Translations under genes and position numbers: made by a program
NCBI GenBank assembly: GCA_050260015.1
Contig: JBLNBN010000038.1
Span: 1-13,597 of the forward strand
From: JBLNBN01 sp050260015
GTDB lineage: Bacteria > Bacteroidota > Ignavibacteria > Kapaibacteriales > UBA2268
Direction of reading: 5' to 3'
DNA length: 13,597 bases
The notes under the pieces: generated by a model
Told to the model about the DNA's origin: nothing
What the model saw: the letters and a program-made list of their open reading frames with translations, nothing else
Databases searched by the model: none
In this document: positions 6,098 through 12,507 of the stretch, piece by piece
How positions within the stretch are numbered: position 1 is the first letter of the stretch
Layout of the letters: each line of letters begins with the position of its first letter

Positions 6098-8011
6098 TTA
6101 GAAATAATTCTTGTGCCAGAGCGCAAGCATTAAAAGCGAATATATCTCGTTGCCGTAATTGTTCTTTCCGGCGGCGTGGCGTTCGAATAGGTAATTGATA
6201 TAGCTTTGTTCCAATACGCCGCTCTTCGTTAGTACGGAGCTCGTTATAGCGTCGTAGGCGTAGTCTTTCCACTGCGCGCGCAGCCATTCCTTAACAGGCG
6301 CCGCGAAGCCCATCTTTTTCCTGTAAATGATCTCGTCCGGCAACAATCCCTCGACGGCTTTTTTCAATAGATATTTCGGAGTCTTGCCGTCGGGCAGCTT
6401 TTGCCGCTCGGAGAGCGACATAGTGAACTCGACGAAGCGGTGGTCGAGGAACGGTACGCGAGCCTCGATGGAATGGGCCATAGTCATTTTGTCGACGCGC
6501 ATAAGTAGAAGTTCGGCGAGTCGCTGTTTTAATTCAATATATAGAATTCTCTGCAGGAAGTCCGCATCAGGCTTTTGGGCGAGCGCTTCCGCATGTATCT
6601 CTTCCGCGTAGGCGGCAGGTATGCCTAATAGATGATGATAATTTCTGCCTAACAGCTTGCTCTGCGCGGCCGGCGGTATAATCGAGACGCCGCTCCAATA
6701 TAGTTGCTCGCCGCGCGCGCCGCGCCTTAAGTAATCGAGCGCGAGGTGCTGTCCGCTCGCTGAAATAATAGGCTTCGCCCCCGCGTAAGCGAGGGACCTT
6801 AGCGGCTTCGGTAGAGCCGAGAATTTCTTGAAGTATTTATTATTGAAATTGATGTCGCGGAGCATCCACTTATAGCCGGCGAATTGCTCGTCGCTGCCCT
6901 CGCCTACCTGCACGACGATCGTTCCGCTGTCGCGCGTTAGCTTGCTTAAGAAATAGAGCGGTATGCAGACGGGGTCGGCGTTCGGCTCGTCCTCGTGCCA
7001 GGGAAGAGTTTCCAGGACGTCGAACGCCTGGCGTTCTTCGATAAGTATCTCTTTGTGATTCGTTTTAAAGAGATTGGCTATCTTGCGCGCGTATTCTAAT
7101 TCATTATACTTCTCAAGTTCCTTGAATCCTACTGTAAACGTATCGACGGGGCGGGTCATCAGCTCGCTCATTAGCGCTACGTTGACGCTGGAATCTATTC
7201 CGCCGGAGAGAAATACGCCGAAGGGCACGTCGCTCATCATGCGATCCTTAATGGATTGCCGGAGCAGGGTTAGGATGCGTTCGAATATTTCCTTCTCAGT
7301 TAATTGGGAGTTGTCGAGTTCGGGATTTATCGGGCTCCAGAAGCTCTTGATCTTTAAGTCGCCGTTCGAATTTAGCCTTAAGTAGGAGCCTGCCGGCATT
7401 TTCTTAACGCCCTCGAAGAGAGTGGCCGCGCGGCTGGACATGCCATAATTCAAATAATTGGGCAGTTCGGCGAAATTCATTTTTGCCGAAACCGAAGGGT
7501 GCTTTAGTATCGACTTTATCTCGGAGCCGAAGATAAACCGCCCGCCCTCGTAATGGTAATAAAACGGTTTGATACCGATGCGGTCGCGCGCGGCGAAGAG
7601 TTCTTTCTTTCGCTCGTCCCATAAAGCGAAGGACCACATGCCGAGCAGCTTATCGAGTATCTTTTCTCCCCATTCTATGTAGCCGTTTAGTATCGTCTCG
7701 GTGTCGGTTTTGGAATGGTATTCATAGCCGAGCTTTATCAGTTCCTCGCGGATGGACGTATGGTTGTATATCTCGCCGTTGAAGACTATAGTATATCTTC
7801 CGTCGGCCGTGCGCATGGGCTGATTGCCAGCGGGACTAAGATCGATAATAGCAAGTCGGCAGAACCCCAGCCCGCAATCCCCGCGCTCGCTAGTAAAGCG
7901 GCCGTGGGAGTCTGGGCCGCGGTGATGAATCACATCCGTCATCGGCCTCAGGTAGTTCTCGGCCGTTTGCTTGTCGGAGTTAAAATCGACTAATCCCGTT
8001 ATGCCGCACAT
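6098..8011 (-). CDS. asnB: Asparagine synthase, glutamine-hydrolysing
   Basis: The enzyme uses ATP and glutamine to amidate aspartate to asparagine in the cytosol. The 637-residue protein starts MCGI, so Cys2 is exposed as the N-terminal nucleophile of the class II glutaminase domain once Met is removed. Further glutaminase motifs are HHRGPDS (29-35), RLAIIDLS (52-59), NGEIYNH (78-84) and KTDTE (101-105). The synthetase half carries the PP-loop SGGIDSS at 269-275. EARVPFLDHRFVEF and PKYLLKKAVEGLLP lie near the C-terminus. Length and order fit the bacterial AsnB group of about 610-650 residues. Relatives of this group also work as amidotransferases in surface-polysaccharide loci, and the nearby Wzy-like gene makes that a minor alternative. 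It starts 3 nt after the pdxJ stop. GAGGA about 8 nt upstream, within the end of pdxJ, serves as ribosome site. Confidence 0.92.
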   Translation of the reverse strand: MCGITGLVDFNSDKQTAENYLRPMTDVIHHRGPDSHGRFTSERGDCGLGFCRLAIIDLSPAGNQPMRTADGRYTIVFNGEIYNHTSIREELIKLGYEYHSKTDTETILNGYIEWGEKILDKLLGMWSFALWDERKKELFAARDRIGIKPFYYHYEGGRFIFGSEIKSILKHPSVSAKMNFAELPNYLNYGMSSRAATLFEGVKKMPAGSYLRLNSNGDLKIKSFWSPINPELDNSQLTEKEIFERILTLLRQSIKDRMMSDVPFGVFLSGGIDSSVNVALMSELMTRPVDTFTVGFKELEKYNELEYARKIANLFKTNHKEILIEERQAFDVLETLPWHEDEPNADPVCIPLYFLSKLTRDSGTIVVQVGEGSDEQFAGYKWMLRDINFNNKYFKKFSALPKPLRSLAYAGAKPIISASGQHLALDYLRRGARGEQLYWSGVSIIPPAAQSKLLGRNYHHLLGIPAAYAEEIHAEALAQKPDADFLQRILYIELKQRLAELLLMRVDKMTMAHSIEARVPFLDHRFVEFTMSLSERQKLPDGKTPKYLLKKAVEGLLPDEIIYRKKMGFAAPVKEWLRAQWKDYAYDAITSSVLTKSGVLEQSYINYLFERHAAGKNNYGNEIYSLLMLALWHKNYF

Positions 8012-8014
8012 ACT

Positions 8015-8758
8015 TTAGTCCTCGATTCTGGAATGGGCGACGCAGGTATTAATTAGTTCGATCATTTCACGAACGGCCCTGTCCAGCCCGACGAATTGCG
8101 CGCGCGCGATCACGGAGTGGCCTATGGAGAGCTCCCCTATCTCGTAAATCGAGCAAACCGGCTTCGTATTCATATAGTTCAGCCCGTGCCCAGCGGCAAC
8201 TTTTAGTCCATGCTGCGCCGCGAATTCAGCGCCTCGGGCAATCTTCGAGAAATGCAGATCTAATTCCGCCTTGCCGCGGGCGTTTGCGTAGGCCCCGGTG
8301 TGGAGCTCGACCATATCCGCGCCGCAGGCTTTGGAAGCGGCTATCTGGCGTTCGTCCGGCTCGACGAAGAGCGAAACCTCTATACCCTTCTCGTGCATCT
8401 TGTAGCAAAGTTCCTTTATCGAACCCTGGACGGCGGCGACGTCTAGCCCGCCCTCGGTAGTGAGTTCCTGTCTCTTTTCGGGAACGATGGTTACGAGGTC
8501 GGGCAGCGTTTCAAGGGCTATGCCGATAATTTCTTCGTTGGCGGCCATTTCGAGATCTAATTTAGTTTGAACGACTTCGCGCAGCATGCGCAGGTCGCGG
8601 TCGTTTATGTGGCGCCGGTCCTCGCGGAGGTGGGCGACAATGCCCGACGCCCCGGCCAGCTCGGCGACTATCGCGGCCGCTACGGGGTCGGGTTCCTTGC
8701 CTCCGCGGGCGTTTCGTACGGTGGCGATGTGATCGATATTTACGTTTAACGTTATCAT
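8015..8758 (-). CDS. pdxJ: Pyridoxine 5'-phosphate synthase
   Basis: PdxJ condenses 3-amino-2-oxopropyl phosphate with 1-deoxyxylulose 5-phosphate to give pyridoxine 5'-phosphate, the last ring-forming step of the DXP-dependent vitamin B6 route. The 247-residue TIM-barrel protein shows the family landmarks: NVNIDHIATVRNARGG (5-20), HLREDRRHINDRD (43-55), Glu70, Thr100-Glu102-Gly103 (LTTEGGLD), ELHTGAY (151-157), AGHGLNY (189-195) and IGHSVIA (212-218). His43, Glu70 and His191 correspond to the catalytic His45, Glu72 and His193 of the E. coli enzyme. Length is typical. It is the first gene of a - strand operon with asnB and the COG2509 gene. A TAACTTTG box upstream is a probable promoter. It is divergent from the sigma-factor gene across 219 nt. 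Confidence 0.95.
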   Translation of the reverse strand: MITLNVNIDHIATVRNARGGKEPDPVAAAIVAELAGASGIVAHLREDRRHINDRDLRMLREVVQTKLDLEMAANEEIIGIALETLPDLVTIVPEKRQELTTEGGLDVAAVQGSIKELCYKMHEKGIEVSLFVEPDERQIAASKACGADMVELHTGAYANARGKAELDLHFSKIARGAEFAAQHGLKVAAGHGLNYMNTKPVCSIYEIGELSIGHSVIARAQFVGLDRAVREMIELINTCVAHSRIED

Positions 8759-8787
8759 AATTTACAGTTTATTCAGTTTGATTATTA

Positions 8788-8795
8788 CAAAGTTA
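8788..8795 (-). promoter_or_regulatory. Bacteroidota-type -7 box (TAACTTTG) for pdxJ operon
   Basis: On the - strand this reads TAACTTTG, an exact TAnnTTTG match 29 nt before the pdxJ ATG at 8758. It would give a 5' leader of roughly 24 nt. I see no TTTG at the -33 position, so the support is half of a promoter. Confidence 0.45.
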
Positions 8796-8897
8796 AGAAA
8801 ATATTGGTTATTTTGAGTTTGGCGGTAAGTCGTTCCGGCGGTTAACAATTTTTAACTTGTCGGCAATCGGATTTATGCCTTTAGGAAGATAAATTAT

Positions 8898-8929
8898 TTT
8901 GACGCAAAATTCTATTGCAGTTACCTTTT
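8898..8929 (+). promoter_or_regulatory. Candidate promoter for the sigma-factor operon
   Basis: TTTG at 8898-8901 and TACCTTTT at 8922-8929, separated by 20 nt, approximate the Bacteroidota layout TTTG-N19/20-TAnnTTTG with one mismatch in the last base. Transcription would start near 8936, leaving a leader of about 40 nt before the ATG at 8978. ECF genes often direct their own transcription from a different promoter type, which I cannot identify here. Confidence 0.3.
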
Positions 8930-8977
8930 TCGAATTGATCGCTCTTACTAATGAGGGTCACAAAACGATAGGGAAAA

Positions 8978-9508
8978 ATGTCTAAGCAAGACGAATTTAT
9001 GAAGCTCTTTTCGCCGGTTAAGCAGAACTTTTGGAGGTACTGCATGAGCCTGGAGCGAAACAGCCAATCGGCGAAGGACCTGTTCCAGAGCACGATTGAA
9101 AGGGTCTACGGAAAGTTCGAATCCGTACGGAGCCGCGCGGCCTTCCTGAGCTACCTGTTTACGACGGCCTGGAGGCTGCACAAGCAGGACCAAGTCAAGA
9201 ATTCGCGCTTCGTCTCCATCGAGGACATGGCCGGATTCGACGCACGGGACCCGCGCGAAGCCGATTCGGCGGCGGACGTCGAAACGCTCTACGCGGCTAT
9301 GAAGCTGCTGCCGGAGGAACAGAGGCAGTGCATTATGCTCTTCGAAATCGTAGGCTTCTCGCAAAAGGAAGTATGCGAGATACTCAACATAACGCCCGGC
9401 GCGTTGAAGATGCGACTAAAGCGAGGCAAGGACAAGCTCCGCGAGATACTACGCGAAGACGAACCCAAGAGCGAACTTTTCCCAATCAGAATCGGAATGG
9501 AGAACTAA
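8978..9508 (+). CDS. ECF-like RNA polymerase sigma-70 family factor
   Basis: The 176-residue protein has the two-domain layout of extracytoplasmic-function sigma factors. Region 2 lies at about 9-72: AKDLFQSTIERVY, then a segment ending FLSYLFTTAWRLHKQ, which corresponds to the -10 recognition helix. Region 4 lies at about 100-157: LPEEQRQCIMLFEIVGFSQKEVCEILNITPGALKMRLKRGKDKLRE, including the helix-turn-helix that reads the -35. The linker (75-98) is short and acidic. The factor should redirect RNA polymerase to a small regulon. It is followed after 1 nt by a membrane-spanning protein, so the pair is probably translationally coupled and functionally linked as sigma and regulator. GAGGG and AGGG-type sequences precede the ATG. 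The signal and regulon are unknown. Confidence 0.85.
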   Translation: MSKQDEFMKLFSPVKQNFWRYCMSLERNSQSAKDLFQSTIERVYGKFESVRSRAAFLSYLFTTAWRLHKQDQVKNSRFVSIEDMAGFDARDPREADSAADVETLYAAMKLLPEEQRQCIMLFEIVGFSQKEVCEILNITPGALKMRLKRGKDKLREILREDEPKSELFPIRIGMEN

Positions 9509-9509
9509 A

Positions 9510-11525
9510 ATGAAAAAGCTTGACGAAATAATTGAATTAGCAAAAAACGAACCTATACCCGAAGTTCCCTTCTCGGACGAGGAGCTCCTGACAATGCTGG
9601 AAGGGCCTGCGCAGTCGGGTATGGATTCAACCTCTTTCATATCAAAAATTCCTAAAGGAGCATTAATTATGATTTCCGGTATTATTTCTCTTACCGCTCT
9701 TTTGCTGCTGACAAACCCGCAGCAGAGCCCCGAACAACCAAGACTCCCGGATAAAGAAATATTCGATCCGGTCGCGGCCTCGAAGCTCTCGAATCAAAAA
9801 GATACGCCCAATAACCAACTGCAAAAGCATCAGTTGGACGAAAATGGGACGAGAGCATATTCCCTGCTCGATTCCGAAACCAAAGATAAATCCGCGGAGT
9901 TTCCGCAGGCGAAGATCGACGACGTCGCCGCCAATACGCCCCACCCCTCCAGCACAGGCTCTGCGAGCGCATCCGCTTCGGCGACGACAAACATAACTGT
10001 TACGAAAACGATTGCCGGGATAGCCGCGCTCGAGCTAACCGAAGAAGAACTCAAGGCCCTGGATATATTTAGGGAGGGAGACACGTATAAATATCCTCTG
10101 GATATACTACCGCTGAAGAAAAAGGACCTTCCGCCGACTATGAATCCGCGTTTAGTGGAAAGGCAACCTCGCTTTCAGCTATTTGAAAACAACTCTCGCC
10201 AGCCGGTTAAGATTGACTCTACGCTTCCGCCGGACTGGAAGCCGGAGAACGCGATAACTACTTTAAGAATAAACGTCGATACGACCGAAGGGGCGGCAAC
10301 TTTCAATATGCCGGATTCGGACGCGAATTTGTCCGAGGAGATGAAAAAGTTCACCAATGACCTCAAAATATTGGGAGAAGAGCTTCGCAAAGAGTTGAAA
10401 AGCAGGAAGAATTTCTCGCTTCTTCCTGATTCGATCCTAAGGAATTCGCAAATTCACTTTAATGTGGAGGAGTTGAAAAAGTCATTAAGAATGGCTGACA
10501 GCGCAAATCCCAATTTGGGCGAGGATATGAGTCTCGATTCGCTCGACGAAGTAATAAGACAAGCCCTGGAGATGATAAACAAAAACATCGACATAAAGAT
10601 AGATTCGAACTCATTAGACATAATGATAGACCACAATACGTTTAAAGTGCTCTCCCCGGAATTGGGCGGCAGCAATACGATAGAAATGCGCAGCCTGATT
10701 TTCGACGAAACGATGGAGGAAGGCAAGGCGTGGCGCGAATGGGATAAACTGTCGCTGCGCAAGGACGGCATGACGCGAACCTTCCCGAACGCTGACAGAA
10801 TAATGATAGACGTCGAAAACTCCTGCGCCCCGTTCATGGTCGCCACTTCGGTTAGCGACGCAGTACAGCATACAGACGGCTCCTTTGGAATGAAGCGCTA
10901 CACGATTTCGTACCTGAACGGGAACTCGCCCGATCTAGTTGGAACGAAAGATATACCGATGGGCGACGTGGCCGCGTTCCTCAGCAAGTCGGGAATTAAG
11001 ATAGTACCAATTAGAATTAAGTTGGGAGACCGCACGACAACCGACAGCTCGAAAATGCTCTATGCCGACGCCGACCTCTGGTACGTAGTCGATAAGAAAT
11101 TCGTCGAGAAGCTGCCCGAACGCTACCGCGAACCGCTAATGAAGGAATTGGAGATAGCGGATTTAGTCGGAGAGGGATCCATCGCTCCGCAAGAGGCCTG
11201 CGATCGTCTCGAAGGCGTGAAATCCTACCTCGACATCTGCCGCGCGGGATCGGCCAACATAAAGGACGTAAAGGCGTACCCGCAACCCGTTAGCTCCGGC
11301 GCGCTCAACGTCGAATTCAATCTCGCGGCAAACGAAACCGTGCGCGCCGAGCTCTACTCGATCGACGGAAATTACATAGCGACGCTCGCGCAGCCCACGC
11401 CGATGAAGGCCGGCAAGCAAATAATGCAGACGAATATCCGCGGCGTCGAGAACGGGGTTTACCTGCTCGCGCTAAAGACCGAACTCGGCGAGGAAGTCGT
11501 TACGAAAGTGATCGTAAACAAATAA
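9510..11525 (+). CDS. Single-pass membrane protein with T9SS/FlgD-like C-terminal domain, candidate anti-sigma
   Basis: The central region of this 671-residue protein matches no family I recognise. Residues 1-47 form an acidic, probably cytosolic head (LDEIIELAKNEP, FSDEELLTMLE). One hydrophobic segment lies at about 49-68 and is followed by extracytoplasmic sequence. That part holds a Ser/Ala-rich linker (SASASASATT, 151-160), the motif LELTEEELKALDI (174-186), a long charged helical middle (270-400) and a segment around 484-506. Residues 586-671 look like a T9SS type A sorting domain or the structurally similar FlgD Ig-like fold: AYPQPVSSGALNVEFNL, LYSIDGNYIATL, GVENGVYLLALKT, VTKVIVNK. The usual PNP is PQP. 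An anchor and a secretion signal in one chain are odd. Position after the sigma gene and the membrane topology suggest a regulator of that sigma factor. There is no zinc-binding anti-sigma H-x3-C-x2-C motif. GGAG upstream supports the start, and a terminator follows. Confidence 0.7.
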   Translation: MKKLDEIIELAKNEPIPEVPFSDEELLTMLEGPAQSGMDSTSFISKIPKGALIMISGIISLTALLLLTNPQQSPEQPRLPDKEIFDPVAASKLSNQKDTPNNQLQKHQLDENGTRAYSLLDSETKDKSAEFPQAKIDDVAANTPHPSSTGSASASASATTNITVTKTIAGIAALELTEEELKALDIFREGDTYKYPLDILPLKKKDLPPTMNPRLVERQPRFQLFENNSRQPVKIDSTLPPDWKPENAITTLRINVDTTEGAATFNMPDSDANLSEEMKKFTNDLKILGEELRKELKSRKNFSLLPDSILRNSQIHFNVEELKKSLRMADSANPNLGEDMSLDSLDEVIRQALEMINKNIDIKIDSNSLDIMIDHNTFKVLSPELGGSNTIEMRSLIFDETMEEGKAWREWDKLSLRKDGMTRTFPNADRIMIDVENSCAPFMVATSVSDAVQHTDGSFGMKRYTISYLNGNSPDLVGTKDIPMGDVAAFLSKSGIKIVPIRIKLGDRTTTDSSKMLYADADLWYVVDKKFVEKLPERYREPLMKELEIADLVGEGSIAPQEACDRLEGVKSYLDICRAGSANIKDVKAYPQPVSSGALNVEFNLAANETVRAELYSIDGNYIATLAQPTPMKAGKQIMQTNIRGVENGVYLLALKTELGEEVVTKVIVNK

Positions 11526-11555
11526 ATCCCTATACATAGATCCAACTGAGTAAGA

Positions 11556-11595
11556 CAAAAAAGGGCGGCCTTCGAAAGGAGGGCGCCTTTTTTTA
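11556..11595 (+). terminator. Rho-independent terminator after the sigma-factor operon
   Basis: An A-run and GG (11557-11564) pair with CC and a T-run (11586-11593). GC pairing continues inside after a bulge. An inner CCTT/AAGG stem with a CGA loop closes the hairpin, and the right arm merges into a run of seven T. It lies 31 nt after the stop at 11525. Confidence 0.7.
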
Positions 11596-11687
11596 TTTGG
11601 TTATCGCATTAGAGGCATGGAATTCGAAAATATTTCCTAAAATGTGTGATCTTTAGGGAAATGACGAACAAGCGCTTGATATATCAT

Positions 11688-11745
11688 GGCTTGGTTCTCT
11701 CCCCTGTGGGGAGAGTTAGAGTGGGGGTTATTGTTAATATCCTTT
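11688..11745 (+). repeat. Left terminal inverted repeat of the DUF559 cassette
   Basis: The outer end is GGCTTGG and the inner end ATCCTTT. A perfect hairpin CTCTCCCC (11697-11704) / GGGGAGAG (11708-11715) with loop TGT lies inside, followed by TTAGAG and a G-run. Confidence 0.85.
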
Positions 11746-11792
11746 AAAATAGAATACTTATATAATCGAATACCACAAAAAAGGATATGGAA

Positions 11793-12182
11793 ATGATTCC
11801 TCGTTACGACAGTAACTTAAACGAAAATGCGCGTTATTTGCGCAATCATTCCACGCGGGCGGAACGGATCGTTTGGGGCTTTATAAGAAAGAAACAAATG
11901 TTCGGGTACGGTTTTTACCGACAAAAGCCGATCGGACAATATATTGCTGATTTTTACTGCAAGGAATTGGATCTGCTTATAGAGGTTGACGGCATATCGC
12001 ATAATTCTAGCGAGGCGCAGGCAAAAGACCGGGAGAAGGACGCATATTACACGTCTCTTGGTATGAAGGTATTCCGTATAACTGATGAAGAAGTATTAGG
12101 GAATGGGAACTTAGCGGAGCAAAAGCTAAGGGAGTTCATCCAAAACATGGAAAAAGGATATAGAATTACACCCCCTCTCTAA
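11793..12182 (+). CDS. DUF559 domain protein (Vsr-like / PD-(D/E)XK nuclease fold)
   Basis: This small protein of about 129 residues has the full DUF559 pattern. TRAERIVWGFIRKKQ is followed by YGFYRQKPIGQYIADFYC, then LDLLIEVDGISHNS and a D-x-x-R-x-x-x-Y helix. VFRITDEEVL closes the fold. The Asp of IADF, the Glu and Asp of IEVDG and the following His are the expected active-site cluster of the Vsr/type II restriction endonuclease-like superfamily. DUF559 proteins are predicted DNA-cleaving enzymes and their biological role is poorly known. An ATG at 11787 is also possible, but AAGGA (11781-11785) sits 7 nt before the ATG at 11793, which I prefer. The last codons (TPPL-stop) are part of the right terminal repeat, so the gene and the repeat appear to have evolved as one unit. 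It ends on the + strand, converging on pheS. Confidence 0.88.
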   Translation: MIPRYDSNLNENARYLRNHSTRAERIVWGFIRKKQMFGYGFYRQKPIGQYIADFYCKELDLLIEVDGISHNSSEAQAKDREKDAYYTSLGMKVFRITDEEVLGNGNLAEQKLREFIQNMEKGYRITPPL

Positions 12183-12210
12183 CTCTCCCCGGCGGGGAGA
12201 GGACCAAGCC
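12153..12210 (-). repeat. Right terminal inverted repeat of the DUF559 cassette
   Basis: This is the inverse of 11688-11745. Its perfect hairpin CTCTCCCC (12183-12190) / GGGGAGAG (12194-12201) has loop GGC. The final codons and stop (12180-12182) of the DUF559 gene fall inside it, and the hairpin right after the stop could also work as a weak transcription or translation end signal. Confidence 0.85.
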
Positions 12211-12347
12211 TTCAATTACCAAAAGTTTAGTTCGTTATTCCCAAAAGTTAATTTCATGAATTTACATTTGATACATAATTCTAATATTCCAAATTTTAGC
12301 CTTAAGTTATTTTACCAGTATCATACCTTATTTAATCAACAAAGTTA

Positions 12348-12363
12348 TTCCCCCAGGGGGGAA
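12348..12363. repeat. Isolated GC-rich palindrome (TTCCCCC/GGGGGAA)
   Basis: TTCCCCC (12348-12354) is matched exactly by GGGGGAA (12357-12363) across a 2-nt AG loop, in AT-rich DNA. Its character recalls the hairpins inside the DUF559 terminal repeats and may mark another REP-like unit or a decayed copy. Confidence 0.45.
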
Positions 12364-12450
12364 GGAACCATTTTGTGAATTTACAAGCTCTTAGTGCGTC
12401 ATTCGCAAGCATTGATTCATGCGGTGCGCCTTATCAATGATAAATAATAA

Positions 12451-12483
12451 ACAAAAAACTCCGCCCTGATACAGAGCGGAGTT
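12451..12483 (-). terminator. Rho-independent terminator of pheS
   Basis: On the - strand, AACTCCGC (12483-12476) and GCGGAGTT (12464-12457) form a perfect 8-bp stem with an 11-nt loop, followed by TTTT and further T-rich sequence. It begins 25 nt after the pheS stop. The + strand also has CCCCTTTTT beyond the stem, so weak bidirectional action is possible for the DUF559 side. Confidence 0.85.
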
Positions 12484-12507
12484 CCCCTTTTTCCAAATCC
12501 AAAAAAC

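Larger units (their letters stand above)
11688..12210. mobile_element. TIR-bounded DUF559 nuclease cassette (about 523 bp)
   Basis: A single small gene lies between two inverted 58-bp terminal repeats (11688-11745 and 12153-12210). By hand count the repeats match at 46 of 58 positions without gaps, and at 35 of the outer 40. Each repeat contains its own 8-bp hairpin, CTCTCCCC-nnn-GGGGAGAG, with different loops (TGT and GGC). The cassette carries no transposase. I see no clear target-site duplication at its edges. The layout resembles a REP/MITE-type unit carrying a passenger or helper nuclease. Confidence 0.6.
12183..12507. other. Intergenic stretch between DUF559 gene and pheS
   Basis: After the right terminal repeat the sequence is AT-rich and without a plausible gene. 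It contains the palindrome at 12348-12363, a weak dyad around 12400-12430 (CGCA..TGCG) and, at the right, the pheS terminator. GAATTTACA occurs twice, after AT at about 12256 and after GT at about 12377, too short to call a repeat. Confidence 0.6.

Noticed and set aside
6082..6126. An earlier ATG for the COG2509 gene adding 15 residues
   Set aside because: It would begin inside asnB and has no ribosome site, whereas the ATG at 6081 has GGAGG at good spacing.
8948..9364. A 138-codon - strand open frame
   Set aside because: It is antisense to the sigma factor, whose regions 2 and 4 are unmistakable. The frame is rich in Arg/Val, as expected of a shadow.
10454..10846. A 130-codon - strand open frame
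   Set aside because: It is a Ser/Ile-rich shadow of the T9SS-domain gene, with no support of its own.
11688..12210. A CRISPR or toxin-antitoxin reading of the repeats around the DUF559 gene
   Set aside because: There are only two repeats, inverted and not direct, with no spacers. There is only one gene, with no partner frame.
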